DNA from: Pictodentalium vernedei
Lineage: Eukaryota > Mollusca > Scaphopoda > Dentaliida > Dentaliidae
DNA: 64,000 bases
NCBI GenBank assembly: GCA_031216915.1
Contig: CM062290.1
Coordinates: 258,454,291 to 258,518,290, forward strand
Direction: 5' to 3'
Shown: positions 11,016-22,728 of the stretch, piece after piece
How the letters are laid out: each line of letters starts with the position of its first letter
Numbering within the stretch: position 1 is the first letter of the stretch
Notes under the pieces: model-generated
What the model saw: only the letters and a program-made list of their open reading frames with translations
What the model was told of the DNA's origin: nothing
The model's database searches: none
Translations under genes and position numbers: made by a program

Positions 11016-11173
11016 CATGTGTTAATGAGTATACAACAGGGGTTCGACCATGGTGGCCTCATGGAATACTGGGACAGATGGTATGGATTCTTACAACCAT
11101 TTTCGTGAGAATCCATATGGATTCTCCCATATTTAGATGAAATATAAGATCTGTATTTTTGGGTACGTACAAG

Positions 11174-11235
11174 AATTATCTCATGAGTGACTGCAAGGAA
11201 ACTTGGATTTCCTTGCAGTCACTCAAGAGATAATT
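11174..11235. repeat. Hairpin, arms about 27 bp
   Basis: AATTATCTCATGAGTGACTG and its continuation pair with CAGTCACTCAAGAGATAATT around a six-base loop. It is probably the core of another foldback element whose ends are not clear. The surrounding 11016-11760 otherwise shows no recognised feature. Confidence 0.6.
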
Positions 11236-11762
11236 TTGGTACTTAGCCCAAAAAAGTAGGAATCCTCCATATATTTTTCAAGAACTTTCAAAGAGTTTTT
11301 CCAGGAAAGTCTGGTTTTCGAGGACCTGGAAATTTAAAAATTTCAAGGATCCATACAAACCCTGCCTGATCATCTATACGAAAAACACATCAAGTAAATT
11401 TGCAACAAATTCACTATTAAGCTGTTTCAACACAATGTGTGGATTTCATTTCTAGGATTGATTTTAACCACCCCCACTCCCCACCCCCAAAGTGACACAA
11501 TGCGTTGAGGTTTTTTTTTAATTTTAAAAATCTATTTAAATTCTACCAATGAGAACAGTGCATTTTAATTATCTTCCACTTGTATTTTTTTTACTCGTGT
11601 TGGTTTCTGGAACATTGATTTTTTGATTGCTCAGTGGCATTAGTATTATCCGAATATGTCTTTGATGATAATCTCAATTTTATTTTCACACACACACTTA
11701 CTTTACCATTTTTCTCCTTTCTTTAGATACATTCTACATTTGCTGATAGTGGAATCAATTAA

Positions 11763-12191
11763 TAGAGGGGACCCCACTTAATTGTATATCTCTTAACTGA
11801 ATAACCCTGTTAACTGAATATAATTTCCCAACACAAAACCATTTACCATACTTCCAGTATAAATTTGACCTGTTAATTGAATATAGGTAATAAGAGTAAA
11901 CTCCTGTTAATTGAATAAAAAATCTAGTAACCTGTCACAAAATTATCCTGACCCCCAGTTTTCCTTTTTATAGGCCTATTTGGCCTCAGTACATCCAATA
12001 CAGGCATTTAATCTATTATATCTTGTTTGACAGAGCTCATAGAGCTCTGACAAACAAGATATGATAAAATAAATGCCAAGTTTATCTCTAGAATACAGGA
12101 AAGTGACACAATCCCTGTTAATTGAATACTCCTATTAATTGAATAATTTTCATTGGCAAAGTGGCTATTCAATTAACAGGGTTTCACTGTA
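11763..12191. mobile_element. MITE with CAGTGGAACC-type ends, TA target (pogo/Tigger-like)
   Basis: The right end is AACAGGGTTTCACTG-TA. The left end is a decayed inverse (tagaggggaccccacttaattg) of CAGTGGAACCC. The interior repeats 'tgttaattgaata' motifs and holds a central palindrome (TCTTGTTTGACAGAGCTC / GAGCTCTGACAAACAAGA, 12027-12061). TA targets and CAGT-GAACC ends are characteristic of pogo/Tigger elements. Related copies: 22291, 26008 and 53674, with a fragment at 16978. Confidence 0.75.
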
Positions 12192-12434
12192 ATCCTTTAT
12201 CCAACACACATGATATCAAAGTTTATTATTTTAATTTTTTTTTCAAATTTAAAAAAAACATTTCTACAAAACCACACCATGTGATTCCTCAATGGAACAA
12301 GCTGGATGAGCTTGTTCTAGTGAGGGACCATATGCTAATATTTTGTTGGAATTTTTTTTTTTTAAATTTTATTCCACCTCTCAATTTGTAAATTACATTT
12401 TCAAATATGGTCGAGTCATTAGGTAAAAGGTTAG
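12190..12434. mobile_element. Palindromic MITE, abutting the previous one
   Basis: It starts 'taatcctttatccaacac' and ends 'taggtaaaaggtta', inverted versions of each other and of the TTAACCCTTTACCCAACG ends at 52179. The middle carries the hairpin core AATGGAACAAGCTGGATGAGCTTGTTCTAGT in two separated arms, flanked by 'accacaccatgtgattcctc'. The TTAA duplication is decayed. Confidence 0.6.
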
Positions 12435-13426
12435 CAGAGGTGTTGCATCTACCATGTTGATAATATAACCTCCAAGACTGAAATACAGCACTTAAGGTCA
12501 CACATTTTGGCCTGTAGACTAAGAATGTTGGGAGTCACATTTTGGATTTTATTACATGCATGTTACTTTTCTTTCAGTTCCAAATTAACAAATCTGTGTG
12601 GAACATGTGTTCCATGTTCATTTCCACTGACAGACTATTTTTCCACCTGATGTCATGGATCAAAAGAACTAAACTCTACCAATCAGCGAAACTGAAATGT
12701 TGCATTCTAACCTAGATCAATTTGGTGCATCGAATGTCAATTGGAAAATACTTTTTGTTCAAATCCAGCAAAATTAATGAAATTAAACTTATTCTATAAA
12801 TGGTTTTTTTTATAACAATCAAGTTCTGACTTTGAAACAAATATCTCCACAATAACGGCAGTTAATTTCTTAAAAATACAAATAAATAACCTATTTGGAC
12901 ACAATTTTCATTTATACTTTTCTGCTTACGTATCAATCTGCCATTGTTTTTGTTTCTATTTTAAGCAGACGATCAATACATAACATAAATGTTTTAAAGT
13001 TTGAAATTTTCTGCGTGTGACGTTTGAATTTTTAAATTAATAGATTCTATGTTTTAGAGGCATGTAATAAACACAGAATGCCACAATGTGTGACTGAATT
13101 CATCAATGTGGCACTCATGCCATTGTAGAAGGATAGAACTTGAGGCTGTGCCTCTCGTTCTATCCTGCCATGCTGGCACTTATGCAGGCCTGGCATTCTG
13201 AAAAATGCAGGAGGGCAAAAAATCGCTCTCCTCAATCAGCTTAGGAGAGCAATTAGCTTTACACAGCATTTTAAGTATCCAGTTGAATGAACTCATTGAA
13301 ACTAAACCAACAGACTATTACATCAGTGATTTTATTAACTTTACTGAGGTAAAGCGAAATCTCTTAGACATCTAGATGTCTCACTCAACAACCGAACACA
13401 CACTTGACAAGAACTGTGTGTGTACC
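12435..13426. other. No gene recognised
   Basis: AT-rich sequence without a supportable gene. A possible weak inverted pair exists between about 13065-13100 (cacagaatgccacaatgtgtg) and about 14005-14040 (cacacattgtgacgttctgtg), which could mark the ends of a roughly 980-bp foldback element spanning the poly-C hairpin. Confidence 0.3.
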
Positions 13427-13553
13427 CAGACCTGTTGTCCAAGAAAGTCATACGCCTACCACTACCACCTTCAACCCCCCCCCCCCCCCCCCCCCCCAAG
13501 GGGGGTTGAAGGTGGTAGTGGTAGGCGTATGACTTTCTTGGACAACAGGTCTG
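13427..13553. repeat. Perfect 50+ bp inverted repeat around a poly-C tract
   Basis: The left arm starts CAGACCTGTTGTCCAAGAAA and continues to the C tract at 13475-13497 (23 C). The right arm is its exact reverse complement ending at 13553. I found no mismatch in about 54 bases. Such perfection contrasts with the decayed palindromes around it, so this is either very young or a sequencing or assembly product. Confidence 0.85.
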
Positions 13554-14477
13554 CTTGAATCTACAGTCACATCCTGGTGCAAGTGCTTCAAGTGACAGGA
13601 TAGTAGTAATGGTAGTATATTATAATGTCAATATTCCTTGAATAATTACCCCTCAAACTGTGATGTCAGTTGTTGAACTTGAAACTGACAGAAAAAAAAA
13701 TATTGCTGTGACCCATTTTGCTTCAAATGATTGCAACTGTGTTTGGGTATGGTTGCAGCCATTACCTTTTACCACTAAACCACTTTCAAAATGAAATTAC
13801 GTGATGTTATGTGACTTCGAAGTTAAATTACATTTTTGCTTTACAACAAAAATTTAATGTGAGCATAATACATGTAATCTCAATCATCCCAGACCAAAAT
13901 ATGTAGGAGGACAATTTTTCACTCTCCTTATTTCTTTCAGGAGGGCAGTAAGGAGAGCTAAAAAATCGCTCTCCTGAAATTGCCAAGCCTGCTTATGTCA
14001 TACTAACAAAGGCATTCACACATTGTGACGTTCTGTGTATTTGCAGGGTTCGCACAACATAAAGATAGGATAAAAAAAACATGACTTTTTCATGACTGTT
14101 TTCTGAATTTTCATGACTTTTCAATTTTTAAACAACACTGTTCAAGGCTTCTTCTAATGAAACAGACAATCCTGTCCAAGGCTACACACAAATATCATCA
14201 TTCAAATTTTAATTTTTCTAATTTGGTTTCTAAAATATAGCTTATGACCACCATTCATTAGACACCTTCCAATGAGGAGTTATAGGCTAAGTTTTGAAAG
14301 AAAACAGTGAGAAATTTTACATTTTACAATTGAAATATACTGAAGTGTTTTTACAAGCAGTATTAGGTAGGCAGCAAACTTAAAAGAAAGTGATGAAGTG
14401 TCTGAGCTATTGCATCATAGCTTTCTATTATTTAAATATGCTGTCAGTTTTTATTACATACTGCATGACATAATAGT
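13554..14477. other. No gene recognised
   Basis: AT-rich sequence. A short inverted segment near 13925-13985 (GGAGAGCTAAAAAATCGCTCTCC) resembles one at 13215-13255 (AAAAAATCGCTCTCCTC), so the same small repeat is present twice. Nothing else is supportable. Confidence 0.3.
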
Positions 14478-14545
14478 TTAACTCTTAATCCGCTGAATAT
14501 TTTCAAAATTATTTTTTATCAAATCTAGTCATGGCTGCTCCCGGG
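14478..14545. repeat. Half copy of a TTAA palindromic MITE
   Basis: TTAACTCTTAATCCGCTGAA followed by 'tttttatcaaatctagtcatggctgct' corresponds to one arm of the element at 41354-41597. The other arm is missing. A further partial copy lies at 25822-25945. Confidence 0.55.
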
Positions 14546-14973
14546 GATTTGGTTCATTGTGTCCAAATTATACTTATTCCAGTTGTAAGAGATTTTGTGT
14601 CCTGACAGGAATATCTGCCAGCAGCATGCAAGGAGTTAGTTTAAAATTTCCTAACCTTTTTTCCCAAGATGTCAAATGCATTTTGTCATTTTCCAAGGCC
14701 TGGAAAAGTAATCTAAAAATTTCTAGACTTTTCTTGGTCTATGACCTATATGAACCGTGTTTTATATCTGCACTACCCATTACTAGCTCGTCATCATGAA
14801 TGAATGAAAGGTTTTAGCGTGCATCATCACTCAAGGAGACCTATTTTATCTGTACCAAAAGAACTGTCTACAATGGACAAGCACTGCTCAGATTTCTGTG
14901 TTTCCAATGAAATAAGCCACTATTAATTACCCTCATTCACTTTCTAGCACCTAACTCCATCACACTAATATTA

Positions 14974-16479
14974 AATGAAAGTGTCAATGACACTGTAGCT
15001 CAACTTGTCAAGACAAAGACATGCACATGTATAGTATGTGACACAGCAATGACAAACATCTAGGTAATGATCTGATAACAAAGGTACATATAAAGTATTG
15101 TAATGGTCTGTACATAAATACTGACCCTTGCCTGTAACAAATGTATAGGTAAAGTATTGTAAAGGTGGGTGACAGTCAGATGCTAAACTAGAAAAGAAAT
15201 CTTTGAGTCCCAGAGTGGGTCTGACTGAACCCCAAAATATTTGTTCTCATAGCACAGTGATAACAAAGGCACCCCAAAACACACTCGTTCCTGACCCAAG
15301 GTGAAAACAAAGGTACCCAAGAAGTTTTGTGAAGATCAATTCATAAATACGAGCTGTATAGAACTTGTGACAAAAAACTGATTGGACCTAATTTTGGTAC
15401 AAAATGGCCACTGGCAGCCATCTTGAATTTTGGACCGTACCCAGAAACACTCATTCTCGTCCCAAGGTGATAACAAAGGTACCCAAGAAGTTTTGTGAAG
15501 ATCGGTTCATAAATACAGCCTCTACCCTGAGCCGTATTGACATGTGTGCTCACATTGTGCAAGTAGCACTGAATAAGTCAAAGTTCATCTAATTTGCATA
15601 ATTTCTGCACGAAAAAAAACCCCTTAGAATATGTGATGTATTCCATGTTACTAAACATTCATACAAAAATTTATTCAAATCAGAACTTTCATACAGAAGT
15701 TCTGTACAAAAGACTGATTGCACTAATTTTGGTACAAAATGGCTGCTGGTGGCCATCTTGAATTTTGGACCACATCCAAAAACACTTGCTCTCATCCCAC
15801 GGTGATAACAAACAAGGTTCGTAAAGATTGGTTCATAAATATGGCCTCTAGTCTGAGCTGTATAGAAGTTGTGTACAAAAAACTGATTAGACCTAATTTC
15901 GGTACAAAATGGCCACTGGCAGCCATCTTGAATTTTAGACCGCACACAGAAACACTCGTTCTCGTCCCAAGGTGATAACAAAGGTACCCAAGACATTTCG
16001 TGAAGATCAGTTCATAAATACAGACTCAAGTCTGAGCCGTATTGACATGTGTACTTAATGTGTGTAAGTCGCACTGAAATATCAAAGTTCATCTAATTTG
16101 CATAATTTCTGCACGAGAAAAAAACCCGTATTATATGTGATGTACCCCATGGTACTAAACATTCATACAAAAAATTATTCAAATCAGAGCTTTCATATGG
16201 AAGTTCTGTACAAAAAACAGATTTCTGCATCATCGGTACAAAATGGCGGCTGGCAGCCATCTTGAATTTCGGACCGCACCCCAAAACACTCGTTCTCGTC
16301 CCACGGTCATAACAAAGGTACCCAAGAAGTTTCGTAAAGATCGGTTCATAAATACGACCTCTAGCCCGAGCCATACCCAATTGTTGACGTACGGACAGAC
16401 GGACAGACGGATGGACGGACAGATGGACGACGGGCCATGACAATAGCTCAAATTTGACTTCGTCACAGTTGAGCTAAAA
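14974..16479. mobile_element. Non-autonomous array-bodied element (copy 3)
   Basis: The head AATGAAAGTGTCAATGACAC-TGTAGCTCAACTTGTCAAG matches the other copies. The tail is a GACGGACAGACGG-type run then a hairpin (AGCTCAAATTTGAC / CACAGTTGAGCT) and AAAAA, ending near 16479. The body contains 'ggcagccatcttgaattt' near 15406, 15740, 15912 and 16245, i.e. alternating spacings of about 334 and 172 bp. Open frames on both strands across this body are by-products of the repeat. Confidence 0.8.
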
Positions 16480-17267
16480 ATCAAAAAAATAATACAAAGA
16501 AAATTTCATTATAAAAATATATTACAAGGAATGTTTTTGTAAAAACAATTTTAAAAAGAACAAAACTCAGGCCTACCTGACAAAAATCTGTCACACAAAA
16601 ACTTTCCAATCACAAAAATATCCTACTAATTAAACAATGATCACGTTGAGATATATTCTGCTGTATTCGTCTGTGGAATTGTCAATAAAAAGCTTATCTA
16701 CAACAAGCCTAATTAATCCTACACATTTCCATTCTGTGGCCAGGAAAACTGGGAGAATGAGAATATCTTGAAATGATAATACCCTCGTTCCATCACAATT
16801 TGTTGCTCAGAAACTAGCGATAATCTTCATTAAATTATGCTCTGGGAGACCATTGCAATTTGTTGGCATATGGAGTTACCATCACTAATTGCATTGTTGT
16901 CATCATAAAACATTCCTGTTTTACATGATGAAGTTTGACATCATTAGTGTGACAGAAATAACTTACCAGCAGGAGATACAGTAAGTCCCACTTAATTGAA
17001 TAATAGAAAGAGAGTAACTCTGTTAACTGTGTAAATGTTTTCAAACACCAAACCATTTACCATAGCTTTAGATTTAATTGGACCATTTAGACTTTTACTC
17101 AAATGAACAGAGAATGACACTATAAAAAATTATTTCACAATGAGGAATAAATAACAAAAGCACCGCTGGGCATTGCATAATATGCCCATGGTGAGCTCTT
17201 CAAATTGTACAATTTTTTATATAAATATAAAGAAAGTTATAATCCAGAAACTTATATGATATTCTAA
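16480..17267. repeat. Mostly unrecognised; MITE fragment at about 16978-17075
   Basis: Bases 16978-17075 ('acagtaagtcccacttaattgaa', 'ctctgttaactg', 'caccaaaccatttaccata') match the left third of the CAGTGGAACC-ended MITE family. The rest of this interval is AT-rich without recognised structure. Confidence 0.45.
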
Positions 17268-17725
17268 TTCAACAAGAGCAACACGGAGCGTGGCATATGC
17301 CTCCAGTGGTGTCATAATGCCATGGCAGCCATATTAAATTGGCTAGCTGTACTAATACTAAAATTGAAAGAAAGCATTGTCTAATCATCCACAAGTAACC
17401 CCTAAAATTATGATTTGATCAAATAAGCGGTTTTCAAATCCAACATGCAGCGAATGCAATGCAGGGGTCAAGAAAAATTTTCTAAGTTGAAAGAGAGAAA
17501 AAGGGCCAAAACTCTGGGAAAAAGTATTGGATGGAACCTGTTCCTTATGCATATCCCTTCCCCAATGCAGGTCTATCAGCATACCAAAGGAGATCCAAAT
17601 CCAAACAATAACTTTGAAATTACAAACCAAAACATTTGTACAGACAGACAGACAGACAGATGGGCAGAGGTCTCCACTAGGTACCCCTGAATCCTCCTTC
17701 GGAGGTTGAGGGGCATAATAAAGGG
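17268..17725. repeat. Degenerate non-autonomous element ending in a hairpin
   Basis: It begins 'aacaagagcaacacggagcg' and ends with GACAGACAGACAGACAG followed by a small hairpin (CCTCCTTCGGAGG) and 'ggggcataataaa'. The plan matches the array elements elsewhere (GGAC or GACA microsatellite then hairpin), but only a single body unit is present. The word set 'agggccaaaactctggg' resembles the 866-1525 array. Confidence 0.5.
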
Positions 17726-18329
17726 CAGTAACTCCACAATGTCAAATAAACATCCAAATCAAATTTTGACCTATATTTTATTTTCATAAGGCCGTGTAGA
17801 AAATTCAAATAAGAGGTGTTGAATATAAAGGATTTTATCATCTGGAAACTTGAAATATAAGAAATGCTAATTCAATAAAGGAAATAACACTGTAACAGAA
17901 TATCAAATAAACGTATCTTCTGTTCATAAGACTAAATACCAAACTCCTGTTAGCTGAACTGAACATTACAAAAGCTATCATACAGAAAATTGATATAAAT
18001 GAAATTCAAAGTTAATAAAGGGCAATAATACCACATAAGAATATTGAACAAATGTTATAATCGAATGTAACTCGGGAGGTCTCAAATAACTTGAAAATAA
18101 TGAGTGAGGTTGATTCTATGAAGATTTATTTAATAAAATCACTGCATCTTCAATTGTACACCATAAACAAAAAACAGATATGCGGCAGAAAAGTATACAT
18201 ATAAACAAATCTTCGCAGATAAGTAGATGGACAGTTCAATGTTCCACAACAAAATTTTCCACAAGCAAATGGTTTGAAAGTTAACAGATGAAAAGGGAAC
18301 GTTTTAGCGGGTAAAAGTGAGTTATGGTT
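17726..18329. other. No gene recognised
   Basis: AT-rich sequence with loosely repeated phrases ('gttaataaagggcaataat', 'aataaagggcagtaact'). No supportable coding region. Confidence 0.3.
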
Positions 18330-18890
18330 AATAGAATCATGCTTGATTCTCTTCTCTTTAACATAGTCATGGAACTTAGCATTTTTCTCTTCCAAGTCTT
18401 TGGGCAATCGTTGAGCCAATGAAGTCTTGATTCTCAGCTATGATTATGCCGAGCCATGAACTTTCCTGCCCATCCAATACTGGCCTTGAAGCTGATGTTG
18501 GTTGCATCTTTTTTTACAAGTTCCCATGCATAGGAACATAAAGTCTCTATTGAATGTGGCAATTGCAGATCTCACAGGATGAGAATCCATGCTGAAATTT
18601 TCTCATTGATCTCTTTCCCACAGGTGATAGGCCAACCTCTCTTTGCTGGGTGTCCACTTTTCTGATCTCTCTCATCCTCATTAAAATTGATTTTTTGACC
18701 AGCAAGATAAAGTCAATTTTGGGATTTTTAACTTAAGTGCTGCCTGTCTCAGTCCAGTCAATTTTGCTATTTCTACAGGTTCCTTCTTTTCTTTCAGGGA
18801 ATAATGTTTATAATGCCCACATGTTACTCCAGTTACAGGTTCGAAGGTAGATTCTTTTTCTGTGTCCTCATGTAACGTCTTCAATGTAGG
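18330..18890 (-). pseudogene. pogo/Tigger-like transposase, CENP-B-type DNA-binding region relic
   Basis: Minus-strand pieces in changing frames line up with the N-terminal half of pogo-superfamily transposases. These are KLTGLRQAALKLKIPKLTLS (first helix-turn-helix), GKEINEKISAWIL then DLQLPHSIE (start of the second, CENP-B-type domain), FKASIGWAGKFMARHN (its end, normally 'F.aS.gW...F..R.') and TSLAQRLPKDLEEKNAKFHD with KEKRIKHD (the linker ahead of the catalytic DDE domain). The DDE domain itself is not visible. Stops and frame changes make it a relic. Bases 18891-19150, including an open frame at 18923-19147, may be its extreme 5' part but show no motif. Confidence 0.65.
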
Positions 18891-19149
18891 ACTTTTGACG
18901 ATAGGCTGTCCTTTCGATTACTTCACATGTTTCTTGGATTGTGGGTCGGTTTCAACTGTTTCTGATTCTGCCAACTTTCTTTTCTGTGGTCTTCCAACTG
19001 GCCTTTTTGTAACGGAGTTTCATTGATGCTAGCATTACTTTTGGCCTGGCCTCTTCTGCAGTTTGGTATTTTAATGATAAATATGTTCATATTATGAGAT
19101 ACTGATAGATCGAACAAGCAGTGAAACCGAAAATCAGTTATAAGCATGT

Positions 19150-19859
19150 TTCATTGTGTAAAAACACACCTTACTCACTTTAGCGACTCTTTGCTCAATT
19201 CACTACCGACAGTTGCCTTTTGTGAGCCCGCCTTCACCAAAGTGTTGATAATATTTGGCAGCTGAATAAAGATCACAACTGTCTTTCAAGACACCGCCAT
19301 TCAGTATCTTTGTGGTCCGTTATGATGTTTTCATGATTTGTGTTTGAAACAAAACAAACATGATTAACATAATTTTTTTTGTTGCTTTCCAAAACTGGTG
19401 GAGATTAAATAATCAATACAAGCGAGTGATAACACCTCATTTTACAAGTACCGGTATGTGTTCATTATAACATGTCAAGATATTGTGCCGATCATTGTTT
19501 CATGTGAAACATGTGCAAACTCTGCTGGATTTATCCCCAACTTTCATAAATATAGTAAACATTATCACTTGTGACGACATAGCCAAATGTTTAGAGGTTT
19601 TCTAAATTTTTGGACAGCTGTAAATTTAATTATTCTTTAGTGTCCTATAATTTAGATGAAATACGGAACCCAAAATGAATTGGATATCACATATATAGCT
19701 GAATTTATTGCCTGGAAACAAAAAGAGAACCAGACAGATAGATGGACAGTCAGACAGATGGATGGATGGATGAACAGATGGACAATGCTACACTACAATA
19801 TGTTCCATTTTTTAAAAGGGCGTATAGAAACATTTAATTTTTTACTTAAAAAATATGCA
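19150..19859. other. No gene recognised; GACA/GGAT microsatellite near 19735-19785
   Basis: The run 'gacagatagatggacagtca' followed by GGATGGATGGATG resembles the microsatellite that precedes tails of the array elements, but no tail hairpin follows. Nothing else is recognisable. Confidence 0.35.
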
Positions 19860-20010
19860 ATATGAACCTTCATTGGAATGAGCTTAATGAGCTCATTCCA
19901 ACGAGGGGTCATATTCTATATTTTTGAGGCACCAGCTGAAAAAATAAAATCTGAATGATGATTTTTGAGAATAGTGATGGCAGTTTACAACTGTTACATT
20001 AAGTGAAGGA
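19860..20010. repeat. Palindromic MITE fragment
   Basis: The hairpin core CATTGGAATGAGCTTAATGAGCTCATTCCAACG occurs in two arms near 19870-19905, followed by AGGGGTCAT, as in the copies at 20566 and 52179. The right end 'acattaagtgaagg' resembles the inverse of the 10774 element end. The left end is not identified. Confidence 0.5.
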
Positions 20011-20163
20011 CAATTTGAATGTGGGTCATAGATGAATACCCCTTATTTGAATAAAAATTTTATAAACTTATTATACACCTTTTTGTACATGTTGTTTTGA
20101 GTTCAGAGTGTACTGAAAGCCATAATGGATAAGCTGTCATCATGCACACCCTGTAGTTCAAGT

Positions 20164-20405
20164 CATTTATTTATTTATTGGTGTTTAAAGTCACTTATTT
20201 CTGCATAATGGCTATTCATGACTGCAACGAGGATATAAAGTCAAGTCCAGCCAATCATTAATACCCATGTTGCCCATTTTAGAGGACCTCAGCTCCAGGC
20301 ATTGGTAACCAGGTCCTATCTTACCAGTAAAACAGACCATGTTTACCACAGTAAACAAGCACAGCTTCACTTCCTGGGGGTCCCTAAGGAAGAGCTGTAC
20401 ATTAA
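20164..20405 (-). repeat. Non-tRNA SINE-like repeat with (AATA)n tail
   Basis: On the minus strand it runs from 'aggaagtgaagctgtgcttg' (hairpin GTTTACTGTGGTAAAC) through 'aggacctggttaccaatgcc' to the shared tail 'aaacaccaataaataaataa' at the left edge. Copies at 43249-43474, 53976-54203 and 55880-56104 define the unit as about 230 bp. Confidence 0.65.
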
Positions 20406-20492
20406 ATGTGTCAAAGGTGCATGAGCATGAGAGCACACCACAGAAAGGAAGGAATGCTATAGGCAAAACCTTATAGAGAAGAGCAGTACAAA

Positions 20493-20873
20493 TTAACCCT
20501 CTGCACACGGATGTCAAAACATCAAAATTTCAAGTTGCAAATGTTTCCATAATACAACTAGGAATTTAACCAAATTAAACAATATTAAAATTGTTAACTT
20601 GCCAGCACTATCTTAAAAATCACCAATTAATTTTCATCTCAAAAACATAGGTTATGAAGTCTCGTTGGAATGAGCTCGACCAGCTTGTTCTAATGAGGGG
20701 TCATAACCTATGTTTTTGAGACAAAAAATGAAAAAAATTAGTTATTCAATAATTTTTTTGGCAAGTGTCATCTGCATTTCATGTTAGGTAAAGGGTTAAA
20801 TTCCTAGTTGCATTATGAGAAACATTTGCAGTTTGAAATTTGGGTATTTTGACATCAGTGTGCAGAGAGTTAA
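20493..20873. mobile_element. TTAA foldback MITE with a second MITE nested at its centre
   Basis: Outer ends TTAACCCTCTGCACACGG and CAGTGTGCAGAGAGTTAA are inverted, with TTAA at both sides. The two arms of about 80 bp (20493-20569 and 20796-20873) are near-complementary. Without the nested element (20566-20799) the arms meet in a perfect palindrome whose centre is ATTTAAAT. Confidence 0.75.
20566..20799. mobile_element. Nested TTAA palindromic MITE
   Basis: Flanked by TTAA at both ends. The right end is TTAGGTAAAGGGTTAA, like the 52179 family; the left end is decayed. The middle is a long imperfect hairpin: CATCTCAAAAACATAGGTTA pairs with TAACCTATGTTTTTGAGA, and the core CGTTGGAATGAGCTCG pairs with CAGCTTGTTCTAATG. 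Confidence 0.75.
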
Positions 20874-21401
20874 CTGACTGATAGCTCATCAATTGATTAA
20901 CATTTGAACATACAGGGAGTGCAAAGCCATAATAATGACTCCCAGCAAATTTCAGTGAAACTCTGAATATGGCTTCTAGCAATAAGAGTTAATTACCAAT
21001 TAAATATATCCATGTAAAGCATATAAATGGGGCAATAATCAATAAGGATGGGTTAAATGGAAACAATTCTCTAATAATAATGTTTAGTTCAGGTACAATT
21101 TCTATTGCACCATTATTGCATATCATGTCTCTTTAATAACAATTTCTGGTATGAAAATTGGTTTGCATTTGGAAGCAAAAAATGAAAATATTTAGCTATC
21201 TAGGTAAAAAATATCATGCTATCTTCTTGTTATATCCAGTAAAATGTTAACAATTTTCTGTTCTCAAACCACCACCCCACACCCCAGTGAAAACCTGAGA
21301 TAAAATTTGTAGAATTTTATTTAGTTCAATCCATATTTTATTTCTAAAACTATAGATAAAGATTACACAATGTTGCAGTGTGAAGAACAGAGCAATTAAC
21401 A
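20874..21401. other. No gene recognised
   Basis: AT-rich sequence with no supportable coding region or repeat match. Confidence 0.3.
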
Positions 21402-21918
21402 TCAACTGGTAGAGTGTTAAATTATTTTCAGTTGTCAAAACTTGTTCACAAGTCTTCAGTTTAAACATTATTTATTTCAAAATTACAAAAGCATATAAAG
21501 AATCTTTACATGCAGTGATGTGGATTCGGCAGAAAGCTATGAGCTTATACAAGGCCGTTTTCCACCCAGAATAAAATTACAAAGAGTTACAAATGTCAAT
21601 GGCAGATATGAGTGATTTTACAATTTAGTTTAGGGTTTGTACATGTCACACAAGCGTCTGGAATAAGTCAAGTCTTTGCTTATAGGCACTCTCCCATATA
21701 CTGTTACAAGGCACTCTCTCATATATAGTAAGAAAGAAAATCATGGGAGAGTGCCTATATACTCTCTCATATATAGTAAGAAGGAAAATCCATACTGACA
21801 AAATAATTCCACTTCAAAAATACTATGAAGCACATCCACAGAATATGAAGCTCTCGAGTTGCAGTACCTGCACTTCAGAATAAAGCCCAAATGTGGACTT
21901 CCAGCACTCTACCCATTT
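21402..21918. mobile_element. MITE, CTGGTAGAGTGCT family, enlarged copy
   Basis: The left end is TCAACTGGTAGAGTGTTAAA and the right end GGACTTCCAGCACTCTACC. The interior has 'ggcactctcccatata' and 'gggagagtgcctatatac', the inverted pair typical of this family. A local tandem duplication ('actctctcatatatagtaag' twice, about 21714 and 21766) lengthens it. At about 517 bp it is twice the size of the 7025 copy, so it may also hold an unidentified insertion near 21480-21640. Confidence 0.6.
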
Positions 21919-22290
21919 ACTGAAGAAAAAGTATAAAGCAGCACGCTATAGCTTTTGAGAGCTGTCTACTTTACTATTAGTATGTACACACTGTACTGGA
22001 AATGATAAAGCAGGATAAAATACAGCAACCGGGGAACGAGAATCAACTCTGTGTTGTGCCTTGGGGGCATGTGTGGTCACTGAGACTTGGGGAGAGGAGG
22101 AAGGTTGTTCTAGTAGTTCATCTGTTTAGGTTAATATTGTATAAAATTATAATTTGTTTATCTTATCCTTTTATCTCATGCCTGACCAAGCTCAGACAGC
22201 ACTATCAAAGAAGAGGCCCAAAGGGGTCAGAAGCACTCACCTGACAAAGGCCCACTGATTATTCACAGACATTTAAGGATTTTTTAAAAA
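21919..22290. other. No gene recognised
   Basis: Short open frames only, without motif or repeat match. Confidence 0.3.
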
Positions 22291-22728
22291 TACAATGGAG
22301 TCCACTTCATTGGATATCTCTTAACTGAATAACTCAGTTAAATGAATGTAATTTTCCAACACAAAACCATTTACCATACCTCCAGTACAAATTTGACCTG
22401 TTAACTAAATATAGGTTATAGAGTAAACTCCTGTTAATTGAATAAACAATCTTGAAACCTGTCGAGAAATTACTGACTCTCCCCAGTTTTCCTTTGTTTT
22501 CCCAGTTCAGCCTCAGTACATCCAATACAGGCATTTAATCTATTATATCTTGTTTGACAGAGCTCTTGGAGCTCTGTCAAACAAGATATAATAGAATAAA
22601 TACTAAGTTTATCTCTAGAATACAGGAAAGTGACACAATCCCTGTTAATTGAATACTCTAGAATACTCCTGTTAATTGAATAATTTTCATTGACAAATTG
22701 GCTATTCAATTAACAGGGTTCCACTGTA
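22291..22728. mobile_element. MITE with CAGTGGAACC-type ends, TA target
   Basis: TA at 22291-22292, then CAATGGAGTCCACTTCATTG at the left, and AACAGGGTTCCACTG-TA at the right. A central near-perfect palindrome (TATATCTTGTTTGACAGAGC with its inverse) lies near 22543-22592. Same family as 11763, 26008 and 53674. Confidence 0.8.

Noticed and set aside
15341..16484. Family of related proteins on the minus strand (also 39553-40585)
   Set aside because: The frames follow the tandem monomers of array elements, occur on both strands, and have no start or domain logic.
18923..19147. Separate small gene beside the pogo relic
   Set aside because: Open by chance or part of the relic; there is no recognisable domain, so it is mentioned only within that entry.
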